Origin: Bremia lactucae
Lineage: Eukaryota > Oomycota > Peronosporomycetes > Peronosporales > Peronosporaceae
NCBI RefSeq assembly: GCF_004359215.1
Contig: NW_027152031.1
Span: 736,941-800,940 of the forward strand
DNA length: 64,000 nt
Reading direction: 5' to 3'
Below the pieces are notes generated by a model, which was not told the DNA's origin, did not search any database, and saw only the letters and a list, made by a program, of their open reading frames with translations. Within the stretch, counting starts at the first letter, position 1. Each line of letters opens with the position of its first letter. The translations under genes were made by a program, and so were the position numbers. Below, one piece after another: positions 32,797 through 42,852 of this stretch.

Positions 32797-33315
32797 ATGT
32801 CTGCCACAACTACCACTACGATTCCCCTGTGCAATTTGGTCACGCTTAGTCCATTGCTCAATGACCAAAACCTCAATAAGTGCGCCGATGAATCTAACTT
32901 TAATTTTGCCGACGCGACGCTCCCTACCCAAGATGAAATCAACCGCATGTGCACGATGCAATCCTGCCTTGATTTATTAAGCGCTGCATTGGCTTTAGAT
33001 CCTACCGAATGCATTTTGCCCGTAGGCGACAACATCCGACTCCGAGAGGACTTACTTGAAGGCATTCCGGCCCGCTGTCCAGTTTCGAACACTCGCAACA
33101 CACCGGCGAAGTCTGTCGCAGCCAATGACGCAACGACTCAATCAGAGGAGGACGATGCCACGGACGATCCCACGACCGCGCCATCGTCTGATTCAGATCC
33201 GAATGAAGAGCAATCTGCGGCGATGGGCCACTACGCCACAGCAGTGTCGCCCGTGAAGCGGTTCCTGAGTGTCATGTCACTTGGGGCATTGGCTTTCATG
33301 ACGTACTACCTCTAA
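32797..33315 (+). CDS. elicitin-like protein
   Basis: 172 residues from the first in-frame ATG. Cys at 12, 29, 52, 57, 72 and 94 give the elicitin spacing C-X4-C-X14-C between Cys 3 and 5, with the LPTQDEINRMC and SCLDLLSAALALDPTEC blocks that match the sterol-binding elicitin fold. Elicitins are extracellular oomycete proteins that bind sterols and are recognised by plants. The domain is followed by an Asp/Ser/Thr-rich linker (residues about 105-145) and a hydrophobic C-terminus (FLSVMSLGALAFMTYYL), as in GPI-anchored elicitin-like proteins. Oddly, no signal peptide precedes Cys 1. The open frame extends 16 codons upstream without a Met, and TTCTCTGCAG at 32755-32764 could be a splice acceptor for an upstream exon I could not define. 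Confidence 0.8.
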   Translation: MSATTTTTIPLCNLVTLSPLLNDQNLNKCADESNFNFADATLPTQDEINRMCTMQSCLDLLSAALALDPTECILPVGDNIRLREDLLEGIPARCPVSNTRNTPAKSVAANDATTQSEEDDATDDPTTAPSSDSDPNEEQSAAMGHYATAVSPVKRFLSVMSLGALAFMTYYL

Positions 33316-33835
33316 GAAACCATTTTGTAATTATAAAATCTCCTTTTTGCTTAATAATATAAAAGATATGGAGATTATATAGCCTGCACGATTGTTTATG
33401 GAACGATAGTATAACAACTTCATTTTTAAGGTAAACACGCTAAAATTTATTAAAAAAAGCACGTGTTTATTTTACTTTCCAATTGCCGTCAAAGCCAGTA
33501 GTCTTGAATCCTTTCATAAAAAAACCCAATCCTCTCATCAGTAATCAAAGGGTACTATTCTGGCCCTTTTCGCTCGAGCAAACAACGTTCAATCTCCCTC
33601 TGTCTTGTCATGTCGCCATCCAGCCAATCAAACAAAGGTTACACCGTACCAGGGGGTCCATGTACCTATCACAACATCACAAGTACAAAAGACACGCCAA
33701 AATACCACACGGCACACAAATCATCATCAACAACACATCACAAGAGCCTCGTCCTGACTCGATCGTCTCTTGCTGTCTTGCAGCAAACTCCACGACCGAG
33801 CACAAGAGGAGCGCATAAAGCCGGACACACTCCGC
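33316..33835. other. intergenic between the elicitin-like and KH genes
   Basis: 520 bp at which the plus-strand elicitin-like gene and the minus-strand KH gene converge. Short frames here are on the non-coding side. The KH stop codon is in a stretch (CAG-GTTTGT) that could also be an intron donor, so the KH 3' end may extend into this region. Confidence 0.45.
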
Positions 33836-35810
33836 TCAAAAAGAAACACACAATAAAGCACAAACCTGAGAAGTCTCGACCAAGTCCACGCTCCTTGTTC
33901 CGGACACGGCAGCGTCGTTCTCAGCACTTGGCGCCAACACCGCGTCACTAGACGCACTGACAACAGCAGTCTCCGTACTAATTGTGCCAGCTTGTTGCTG
34001 GTATTGCTGATACGCTTCGGCACTCGCCTGCGCCGCAGCACCAGTAACCCCCCACGCGGCGTTTGCGGCATCCACGCCATAGTACGCAGCATATTCATAA
34101 TAACCATTCCAATACGCATTCGGATCATTCGGGTCCGCTGTTGCCGTGGCACTTGCCTCCCCTGTAGCCGTATCTTGTTGATAGTATTGGCTTTGTTGGC
34201 CCTGTTGTTGATAATACGCCGCGTACTGATCTTGTCCATACGCAGTGTACCCTCCCGTGTACCCACTTGTTCCAGCATAGGTACCCTCCCCCCCGGGGTA
34301 CTCGGTACCGTACCCCCCCTGGCCCCCAGCTGTACCCTGTATAATCACACTATCGACCTCTTCTTTTGCAATTGCAAGATTCTGAGGAGGTCCTTGAATC
34401 GAGATTGTACGAACAGGGGGATTGGACCCTGGATCCGGCACTTGTGGGATTTGAATACGCACGGCATGACGGTCTTGTATCCCTTTAATTGTTTCACCAC
34501 GTTTACCAATTATTACCCCGACACGGTCATTCGGGACTTGCATGTAAATCGTTTGACCGGACGATAGACCGTAACTCTGTCGCTGACTTGGATCATCGCT
34601 CACCATGGATTGAATCTCAAATCGTGCGGCTTCTTTGGCTTCCACAGTGCCTCGAATTGTAATAAGTCGCATTTCGGGATGCACAGGGTCCGGAGTCTGT
34701 GGAATCGTGACACTCGTGCCTGTACGCTGTTGAATTGCTTTGATCGTACACCCGCCACGTCCGATAATGAGTCCAACGCGTTCATTCGGGACCAAGATCT
34801 CTACCGAGTCCGTGCCATCGGGATTCACACCACCATAGCGTGTCATCCGATCGTGATCGTCTCGTTCCCGAAAACCACCCGTAGTATGCGTCTGTTGTCG
34901 CTCAGTAATAAGGTTTTGAATCAATTGTTGCGCCGAATCCAATGCGTCTTGATTGCCCGTGATATTCACAAACCGGTCGGCAGTCGGAGGAACACCATCT
35001 TCTTCGCGCACAATTTGAATGTGTGCACCGCTTTTTAATTGCAAGTCGCGAATGGTTTCGCCACCACGTCCAATAATGTACCCCACCAGCTCGCGTGGGA
35101 CTTTCATATCCACGGACGTTTGATCGCTCGTTGAGCGTAACGTGTTGGTACCCGCGTACCCTCCGGTACTTGCATACGCATCACTGTAATTCTCATTCAA
35201 CGTTCCATTGAGCTCCGCCACTTTCCGCAATTGCTCTTGTTTCAGCTTCATTGCTTGTTGCGGATTAAATAAAATATCTTCCACGGCACTTTGCGCCTTG
35301 GCCACGGCATCGTCCGTGTCGGCAGTAATAAGGACATGGAGCTCTTCGTTCTCGTCGGGATCGCCCGTCGGGTCTTTCGACGACCCTTTTCCACGAATCA
35401 AAATGCGAGCTCCCGATTCGTCTTCCATTCGTTTTTGATTGGATCCACGCGGACCAATTAAAAGGCCCATAAAATTAATGTCCGGGTACTTGGCGACGGG
35501 AATAAACACTTTCTTGCGCTTCTTTTCGCCCATGCCTGGCGCCAATCGCATCCCGCTATCGACTGTTAGCACACACGTGAGACTCGTGATTGAATGTTTT
35601 TCAAAAAAATCGCATTGTAACGTACCATCACCCTACTCGAAATCACGAGAATTGACAAAAAAGTGTCGTAAAGACGTCGTCGTGAGGAAAGGATTGACGA
35701 CTACGTACCTCCCATCGACTCTTGCGCTTGCCCAATGCATCGCTTCCGGGAATCGCTGATGCTGCCAAACGTGCGGCAATTTCGCGTGCACGAGCCACTG
35801 GATCGGACAT
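33836..35810 (-). CDS. four-KH RNA-binding protein (SF1-like first KH, FUBP-like KH repeats)
   Basis: Proposed exons are 35810-35709, a 7-nt microexon 35632-35626, and 35562-33836, giving about 611 residues. The N-terminus has GKRKSRWE (residues 27-34), the basic-Trp pattern of a U2AF-homology ligand motif as found in splicing factor SF1. KH1 (about 52-133: KKVFIPVAKYPDINFMGLLI, GPRG loop) is of the SF1/branchpoint-binding type. KH2 (about 188-255, GRGG), KH3 (290-357, GRGG) and KH4 (377-444, GKRG) resemble FUBP/KSRP repeats; each has an intact GXXG nucleic-acid loop. The C-terminal 150 residues are Tyr/Gln/Gly/Ala-rich, likely disordered. A role in pre-mRNA splicing or single-strand nucleic-acid regulation in the nucleus is inferred. 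It lacks the SF1 zinc knuckle. The start is supported by the upstream exon, not by the open frame alone. Confidence 0.8.
35626..35632 (-). other. putative 7-nt microexon of the KH gene
   Basis: GGTGATG is preceded by GTAG and followed by a GTACGT donor identical to that of exon 1. Introns of 76 bp (35708-35633) and 63 bp (35625-35563, ending CTAACAG) result. Exon 1 ends in phase 0 and exon 3 needs phase 1; exactly 7 nt (1 modulo 3) reconciles them and gives RWE-GDVDSG. The alternative is one 145-bp intron with a poorer donor, GTAGTC. Confidence 0.45.
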
Positions 35811-36024
35811 TCCTTGACGTAAAGAACGATGCGAAAGCGACTAGTTGCGTCTGATGCGTTGTGGCCAATATAACTCTGGCTGGTGATGAAGTGCCAACAC
35901 ACATTAATTTCATTTGATTCGATAATATTATGTTTTTAGTCTACGTTATGTCCAATCACTGATGAAATGGTGCGTACCTACTTTTTCCCCAATCATCTGT
36001 GCTTTTAAAAGTGATCGAGTCTTT
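35811..36024. promoter_or_regulatory. 214-bp bidirectional promoter region (KH gene / BDP1)
   Basis: The region separates the start codons of two divergent genes. It contains CCAATCA twice (near 35951 and 35990) and AT-rich stretches. I see no TATA box and no clear match to the oomycete initiator. Shared control of two basal nuclear factors is possible. Confidence 0.5.
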
Positions 36025-38078
36025 ATGGCGTCGCGAGTGCCGCTATTAATCAAGGGAAAACCCCGCAAACCCTCCCGTGTATCCATTGCACCGCGTGCAA
36101 CACTATCCCATGGTAAGCATTGATCAACCTGCTGTCTTTATGTCAATTGTTCATGTGATTTCCGGCTTACTAGCCCCTCGAACTGAGCGTTTGACGACTC
36201 CGAAGGCTACGACTCCAGATTCCACGCCTATAGAGGTGTTTTTATCTTGTTAATACCGAGCCAACGCTCTCGAACGAAAGGACTTATATAATACTGCAAT
36301 GATTAACTACTCGAAACAGGCTTACAAGCCTCCAATGGAGCCACTGGCTACACAAAAAGCCACGTCACTCGCGTCAAGTGTCGATCAATCACTTGCTACG
36401 TCAAGTGCGTCGCTCTTGACCACCACAAGCGCTGTAGCTGATGCGCTGTCACCACGTATGGTAGTTCAAAGTCCATCGACGCGCTTACCACCTTCGGTGC
36501 GCTCGTCCACAGTGCTTCCGGTACAACGACTTGCAAAGATCACGTCAGCAGGCCCATTGTACCGCGCCAGTCCCGTCGTGCGTCCTCGTAAAGGCACTCT
36601 CAGCAATTCACCACGAATACGTAATCGATTAACCTACAGCTCTCCCGCAAGAAGCGCTCCGACTGCTTTAAAAGTACGATTGCAATCGAAACTCGACATT
36701 AAACCTCATCAATCCCCTCGACGCTTGCAGCAGCAGCTCACGCCAGCGTCGCCACTTGTCTTGGGTGGAAAAGGATCGTCCGTGCCTCCGATTCAGCTCG
36801 ACGTCCAGCTTTTGGAACCCCACGCAACGTTGCCGACCACGACAAATCCAACAAAAAAGCGCTCCCTCAAACGTCGAAAGACAAGCACTGCGTTAAAACT
36901 CCAGGCTACTGTGTCGCCACGCAAGTCTTCAAGAAGACAAGTGAAGCGTGTGGATTATGCTGCGATCAGTGGCACTACGAGCTCAGCGAGTGAGCGTGAA
37001 GACGACGACACGCTCGAGTTGCCTACGGACGAGACGATTGTACGTGTGTTTAAAACAGGTGGCATTAAGTTGTGTACCCATGTGTTTTTTATGTGTTTTT
37101 TATGTAAACTAGGTGTACGTGCCTGCTCGTGAACGAGCAACATTGTGGGCAAAATCGTTGCTTGTAAGGGAGGACAAGGAGGAGCACGTGAACACCATTT
37201 CTTCTCGTAAGAAACGTAGTCGTTCGACAGCAACGGGTGCAGGGATAAATACTGGGATTGCATCACGAAAAAACATGGCGACTTTAATGACGAAATTACC
37301 CTCGGAAATGACCATGGGCGAAGTGGCATTAAGTGTGCCGAGAGGAAGACATATGGAGCAACATGAACGTGAAGAAGCGGTAACCGAGACGTCGAGTGGG
37401 ATCAGCGATTCGACTGCATGGGAAACCAAAGCAGTCAATCGCATGCGTTCAATATCCGACGCATCCGAGTCGATGGCATACGCTGGATCCATTGTCACGC
37501 CTCAGGTGCAAATGATTAATGGCCAAATGGTAGTTGTCGAGACCACTCTGAAGCTTTGTGACGAGCCGTTGCAAGAAGACAGTGGCTTACCGCCTCGACA
37601 CATGAATTCTCGCTTAAATTCGTCGCATCTGAATGGTCCAGGTAGACGCTGGGGCAAGGAAGAGACGAAACAATTTTACTATTGTTTAAGCCAAGTGGGT
37701 CCCAATTTCTCCATGATGGCGACGCTCTTTACGTCAAGAAAACGCAAAGAACTGAAGAGTAAGTTTAAGTACGAGGAGAAACATCACGGAAGGTTGATAG
37801 AAATTGCTTTGCGTGCGTCGACGGCCCCCTTAGATACGGATATGGTTGACGTAATCTCTCAGATGGTGGACAAGAAAGCGCTGCAGAAACAGATGCCGAA
37901 AACTTCAGAGATCAGACTCAATGACGACGGTGCGTCAGCACCGAACTCGACGTGTGCGTCACCGCTGTCAGCAACTGGGTCTGTACCCCAGGTACAAGCC
38001 GAGGACTTTATCGAGACGTTACAGGATAGCGACCTTTTTTCCTTGGGCAGACATGCCTCGTTTGATTATAGTAATTAA
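36025..38078 (+). CDS. BDP1: TFIIIB subunit B'' (BDP1), four exons
   Basis: BDP1 binds the TBP-BRF complex and helps RNA polymerase III open tRNA and 5S promoters. Proposed exons: 36025-36112, 36174-36235, 36320-37039, 37113-38078 (611 residues). Introns of 61, 84 and 73 bp have donors GTAAGC, GTGTTT and GTACGT and acceptors CTAG, ACAG and CTAG, and all phases agree. The N-terminal half is Ser/Thr/Pro/Arg-rich and disordered. TPQVQMINGQMVV (residues about 420-430) and then the SANT domain (467-521: GRRWGKEETKQFYYCLSQVG, FTSRKRKELKSKFKYEE) are the diagnostic BDP1 block. Exons 1 and 2 rest on splice signals only. The start could instead be Met 36299, but that Met lies just before a good acceptor (AAACAG at 36319). 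Confidence 0.8.
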
Positions 38079-38145
38079 TGTGGTCCACTATAAGAAGGAT
38101 GTAAAAACGTAGTGTATAGTAAACATGGTTACAAGGGTTATACGA

Positions 38146-38526
38146 TTACAGCACGGTTGCAATGGCAACTGCAAGCACCGTGACACAAGTTCCAAGAAGA
38201 GGCCGCGAGGCATCGCTGCTGGCTGGGGCTGAGGCTTGAGGACCGTCAGCAGTGGCATCTTCAGATTCGTCGCTGCCTGAGTTCGAAGAATCGTCGTCTG
38301 TCGGTATCGGTGCCGTATCGGGTTCCGCGTTGTCCTCCTGAGTAGAAGTGGACGGCGGAGTAGTAGTCGTGTTCGTTGCGGTGATGTTGGCAACGCTGTC
38401 GGCCACGGCGTTTGCATACGTTTCAGGGTCGAGTTCCACGCCTGCGACGATGCTATCACCGAGTGTCTGTGCGTTGGTGGAAGCCAAAGCCGCAACGAGA
38501 GCAAGTACTAGCAAATGGACATTCAT
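38146..38526 (-). CDS. small secreted Ser/Thr/Asp-rich protein, GPI-type tail
   Basis: 126 residues from the Met at 38526; the Met at 38547 adds seven residues (MYSLARR) and is also possible. MNVHLLVLALVAALASTNAQ is a signal peptide with a cleavage site after Asn-Ala-Gln or Thr-Asn-Ala. The mature part starts TLGDSIVAGVELDPETYANA and has sequons NIT and NTT, a Thr/Pro run, an acidic Ser/Asp/Glu-rich stretch and a hydrophobic C-terminus (LLGTCVTVLAVAIATVL) like a GPI signal. I recognise no family. It is convergent with BDP1, with 67 bp between the stops. It is probably a glycosylated surface protein. Confidence 0.7.
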   Translation of the reverse strand: MNVHLLVLALVAALASTNAQTLGDSIVAGVELDPETYANAVADSVANITATNTTTTPPSTSTQEDNAEPDTAPIPTDDDSSNSGSDESEDATADGPQASAPASSDASRPLLGTCVTVLAVAIATVL

Positions 38527-38732
38527 TCTTCTTGCAAGTGAATACATGCGGGAATGACCTTTGTGGCGTTTTTTTTTTTAAATCGTTGCATTGCATTCGA
38601 CAATATCATCCTTGACAGGTAGAATAAGAATTGAAGAGCTTCGTTGTTGAGCATTTTTTTTGATGCACTGAATTTTAAGTAAGCAATGTTTCCGAATGTT
38701 ACTTTTTAATAAACTTTATTTACAATTTTTCT

Positions 38733-38886
38733 TCACGGTTCAACGTCAGCGCCTTCTGTCATTCGAAGAGAATTAAAGTTGGTGGCTTCTAAGGTCGACA
38801 ACACATCCGTAAGAGCGGACACAACGTGTTTCTGCGACAAGCGCGTTTCCTCAAGAGCTGTGTCCCATAAATGAGTCACTGCTTTG
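38733..38886 (-). pseudogene. orphan 3'-terminal exon of an unidentified gene
   Basis: On the minus strand an acceptor (AAAATTAG, 38887-38888) opens a frame of about 51 codons ending in TGA at 38733: KAVTHLWDTALEETRLSQK, then a helical VVSALTDVLSTLEATNF and EGADVEP. A perfect AATAAA polyadenylation signal lies 13 nt after the stop (38720-38715). In-frame stops precede the acceptor. I find no convincing upstream exon in 38890-39275, and beyond that an LTR begins, so the 5' part may have been cut off. The family is not recognised. Confidence 0.4.
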
Positions 38887-39275
38887 CTAATTTTGTCAGT
38901 TGGTTACGAATTTGCTTCCGAAATAAAAGCTTATCCTAAATTATTCAAATAAGAAATCGAGAATGTATTATCTTTATCGTCGGAATGAAATAAACGAGTT
39001 CTTAACGAGAATAAAATTCAATTCCTACTATTAATGTGGCAGCTCTCGCCCCCACTGCTTTCGCATAAGCTTAAATCCTTTTGTTTGCGCCAAGGACTTA
39101 CGAGTTTAGATCCTTTAAACCGGTTGCACGTTGGATGTTGACAGTTGATGCTGTGTGGTGTACACAAAGGTTATTATCACCTTAAGATTGATTTCCAAAA
39201 TACCTTACGATTTTTTGGAGCTGACACGTATCAATTTTTCTACATAAAGAATTAAATGCAGTACAGTTCCCATTT

Positions 39276-39749
39276 TGTAGCGGCGCTCCTAAAGTAAGAG
39301 GAAGACTTTCAGACTCAGAGAGTTGCTTAGTTCTATTGAACTAATGGGTTCAATAACTCAGGGAGTCGTAAAAGCTATTAAAGCTTAAGGAATCCTACTT
39401 CAAGGGATTCAGGGGTTCGGAGAACCAAGTGGCAGCTAGCGCTTATGGGATTAACCTTAGAAAGACTTCTATCTCTTACAGATCAATGCGCAAGCCTTAG
39501 GAAGGCGCTTAACGCTTTAAGATCAAAAGGGGAAACTGCAATTCATTGAATTATATCATCTAAAACCTTACCCTAGCTAATTTAAATAGAATTCGGCCGC
39601 CAGAGTTATATCTGGTGGCGACCATATTTGTTACCCATAATAAACGGGATTCAAGTAATTAGCTATTTTAGAATAGGATAAAAGGGTATTTACCGATAAA
39701 GCAAATGTACCACAACAACGGTTCTCCAACCAATGTGTGCCCCATTACA
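39276..39749 (-). repeat. LTR-C, 3' LTR of element B2
   Basis: The plus text runs from TGTAGCGGCGCTCCTAAAG to CCCCATTACA (474 bp). It is homologous to 22614-23092 but clearly diverged. Element sense is minus. It sits 390 bp beyond the orphan exon. Confidence 0.8.
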
Positions 39750-39758
39750 CCCTCCCCC
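39750..39758 (-). promoter_or_regulatory. polypurine tract of B2
   Basis: GGGGGAGGG on the minus strand lies directly against the LTR, as at 23093-23101. Confidence 0.7.
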
Positions 39759-39859
39759 ATCAGACTATTGACACCGAGTGACAACATTCGCTTTATTTTC
39801 TCTTTGAGGTTGAAACTTAAACAGCTATTTATTCGGTTGTGTTTTTTTTCCTTTGTCGC

Positions 39860-40692
39860 ATGACAATCAAGCGTGAGTCAAAGACTCTTAGCACCTTCCT
39901 CGACGATGAGGGGATGGTGGGCTTTGAAATTTGCTCTTCATCAGAGGATGAGGAGAGAGAGGTCATTTTTACACGCCTTTTCCTCCAGATGAACGTCGGC
40001 GGGCCCCAAATCCGTTCCCAGAACGTGTTGCCGCTGATGTCTTAACTGGATTGTGCAGGACACGGGACCCTAAGTCCAACATCATTGCTTATCCGCTCGG
40101 TGAAGAGCAACAGCAAGCAATCCTCATACAGGATCAAGCTCGTCGTCGACTGCCAAGATAGCGAATGCTAAAGCTCATAGTATATACAGAATCACTCCGC
40201 TTGGTGCGGACGAGCGTCTCAAAGCGATAGCGGGCCACAGCTTGGGCATCTCGATCTCCGGCACCCGGCGAGGACGCCGGAGGAGATCGCTGCTCGCGAC
40301 GCTTTTCATGAGCGATGCCTTACGCGAAAGGTAATGACGCGAAGTCAGTATCTGACACGTTTCCGTGATCAAGCCCGTGGGGCTTCGGTGACCTCCATGA
40401 TGGAAATTCCGATCGTTTTGTTTCCAAACGAAACAAGGAGTGAAAAACGAAGTCTCGTTTGAGAGCTGGAACAACCGGGCCCGCCGCCTTCGTACTATTT
40501 GCAATATCAGAGAGTCTGCGAGTATGGCTGATGATCGTTTGGAACGAAAGCTTCGCTTCGATTTCGCAAAGCTGAAGGCCAAGGACAGTTACATTCGGCA
40601 TTTATGCCACAAACGAAGAAAGACCTAGCCGACATTTCAGTGCTTCGGTTGACCGTACAACCATGGATCGTAACCGCACTGATGCTATAAAT
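39860..40692 (+). CDS. antisense ORF (aORF) of element B2, frameshifted
   Basis: Homologue of 23205-24024. It starts ATGACAATCAAG with an acidic N-terminus (CSSSEDEERE). Then come PNPFPERVAADVLTGL and DPKSNIIAYPLGEEQQ, and after a stop in the first frame HPARTPEEIAARDAFHERCL, KVMTRSQYLTRFRDQARGAS and MMEIPIVLFPNETR. After a 1-nt shift follow KNEVSFESWNNRARRLRTIC, RLERKLRFDFAKLKAK and YIRHLCHK. The middle frame is longer and cleaner than in copy 1. Synonymous differences from copy 1 (CGT/CGC, CTC/CTT, GCT/GCA, CTA/CTG) cluster in this frame. Confidence 0.6.
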
Positions 40693-40696
40693 TCAC

Positions 40697-42015
40697 CTAA
40701 TACACTAGAGGTACCTCGAACTCCCAAGAGTTTTCAAAGAGGGGTATACAAGAGGTACCCGAACTCCCAAGAGTTTTCAAAGAGGGGTTTACGAGCCACT
40801 TCACCAGATACTGGTATTGACCCTTACGACGACGTCGCTTTAGAAGTTTCTCCACACTAAACTGAAGGTCCCCCCGCGCATCAAGAAACGCGGGAGGGGG
40901 CCGAAATTTCGGTGGAAGCATTTGATGCTTGAAGGCACGAGGTGCAAATTCTTCGTGAGGTCCTTGCTCGGGTTGAGAGCTCTTTTGAGGCGATTCGGGA
41001 CCGTCTTTCAACTCCGGAACGTCCAGCAAGCTCGTTTAGAGGTCAGCTGGACATCCTGGTGAGGATGAAGCAATCTGCGGTACGACCGCCTGTCTCGGCG
41101 CACGCGCCTTTGAGTCCACGTGGAAAAGATCCCGATGTAGCTTAAGTGAGTCAACGTAGAACACTGAGTGTGAACGCAGCTTGCTAGGAAGGTTTAGCGT
41201 ATAAGCTAGGCCCTTCTTGGCCACGACCGTAAATGGTCCAATAAAGCGCGGGCGCAATTTGGTCTTGAAAAAATCGCAGAAACCAAATTAGTAGGTAGAT
41301 CTTTAGCGTTTAATAAAACTTGGTCTCCGAACGCATAAAAATGAATACAGCTTCTGCCATTGGCATCTTCTTCTTCTTTCTGTTTGTGTTGGCTATCAGC
41401 CATCGGGTCACGTACATATCTTAAGACACTAAATCGCGTCGCGGGAATCTCGTTTACTTGTTTCCATATGGTAACAGGGCTGATATCAGCAAACCTATCG
41501 GCTAACCCCCCCATCCAAGCCCTGAGCTACGTAGTGGTATCGTTAACGGAACGCGTTTAGTCTGGCCATCGGTCTGCGGATAGTCCGCTGTGGACATGTG
41601 CAATCTGCGGCGAAGCACTCGGAAAATCGATTCCAGAATTTACCCGTGAAATGGAAGTCTCGATCCGAGACAATTGTCACAGGCAATCCGTGTTGTCGAA
41701 ACACGCGATTGATGAACAGCCTTGTTGTACCTTCACCATCAAAAGTATTCGGCACAGCCGCTAAATGAGATATTTTGCTCAATCGGTCAGCAAATACCAC
41801 AATGCCAGTGTTACTGGCCGAAAATTTTGGTAGGCCGAAACAAAATCCATGCTAATGGACTCCCAACTCCTGGTGGGTAGGTACAGACGTGCAAGGTTCA
41901 GCCGCGGGAGCTGAGGGTTTAACCCGTGGCAAGTTTCTTACGTGCAAACGTATGTGCTAACCCATTTGTAAAGCTTGGGTCACCAATAAATCTCGCTTGT
42001 ACAGCCTTGCCCCAA
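40697..42015 (-). pseudogene. integrase and chromodomain of element B2
   Basis: Same order as 23902-25363: integrase core (41800-41543), middle part (41514-41206), GPF-type module (41257-41036) and chromodomain (frame 41029-40697, LLKRRRRKGQYQYLVKWLV). The chromodomain is interrupted by a small local duplication at 40710-40790 (CGAACTCCCAAGAGTTTTCAAAGAGGGG repeated). 41020-42015 is shared with the left block. Confidence 0.8.
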
Positions 42016-42524
42016 TGTTCCACAGTCCCCGTTAAGTACACTTGGTGTAATTAAGGGGATGGTCAATTACTTAAATAAAGTAATTAGACCCACCACTCGG
42101 GTGTGGTTCACATTTGTGACCAACCCTTATGTATGTGATGCACATGGGTGCATTCACTTTAGAAGGGATGACGCCTAGCGTCATCCGTTACGCGAGGTAT
42201 CTAGAAGGATACGCTTGCGATACATATCAAGTGTTATCAACAGAGATGACATTTTTGATTTAAAAGATAGGTACTTATATTTAATACGATTACATATAAT
42301 TCAGTCTGAAAACTACTTCCTACTTAGTAAGTGCGCACGAGGAGCCGGATAACCGCTCCCATGACGATACTTTACTAGAGTACTTAGTGCGTTGGGTGAG
42401 GTCGCTAAAGAGCCCACCATAACTACCTCACTACACGCAAGAGAAGACGGTCTAGCCGCTTCCTCGCTGTCCTAGGGTGTGTTCTTAAGTAGAGCGCGGT
42501 CGCATCAAGACGTGCCCGCCAACG
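42016..42524 (+). repeat. LTR-D (copy of 25364-25872)
   Basis: Sequence is the same as 25364-25872 as far as I compared, at a constant offset of 16652. It has the same degraded 3' end. Confidence 0.75.
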
Positions 42525-42531
42525 GCTTTAA

Positions 42532-42852
42532 ACATTCAAATGCCTGAGTTAATAAACTCCACTGTTGAAAACATTATTTATTCAGTCCGACTCAGAAAAA
42601 GGGAGCTCTGCAACGAGCTCTAAAAAGCACTGAATCGGCCTTTTTAAAGGTCAGCACGTTTGCGTGCAAGGATACATCGATTTTTCATCGATAACAACAT
42701 GTTGCTTTATTGAACGGATGCCGCTAATACCCCGCGCATCGTTGGTCCCTATGATGAGGATTTAAAGAATCGGATTGTCTATGAGGCGCATGATACTGTC
42801 CTTGGTGGTCTTGTCGGTGTGCGGTTGGAAGAGGTGCGTTAGCCAAGGGAGC
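42532..42852 (+). pseudogene. integrase N-terminal fragment (copy of 25880-26200)
   Basis: Identical to the left copy in the parts compared. It holds the RNase H-integrase linker and zinc-finger start, cut at the same point. Confidence 0.55.

Noticed and set aside
33992..35038. Long plus-strand frames of 191 and 142 codons
   Set aside because: They are antisense shadows of the KH gene; the KH frame has four clear domains and these have none.
28706..38526. RXLR or Crinkler effectors among the secreted proteins
   Set aside because: I looked for RXLR-dEER and LFLAK motifs after the signal peptides and found none.
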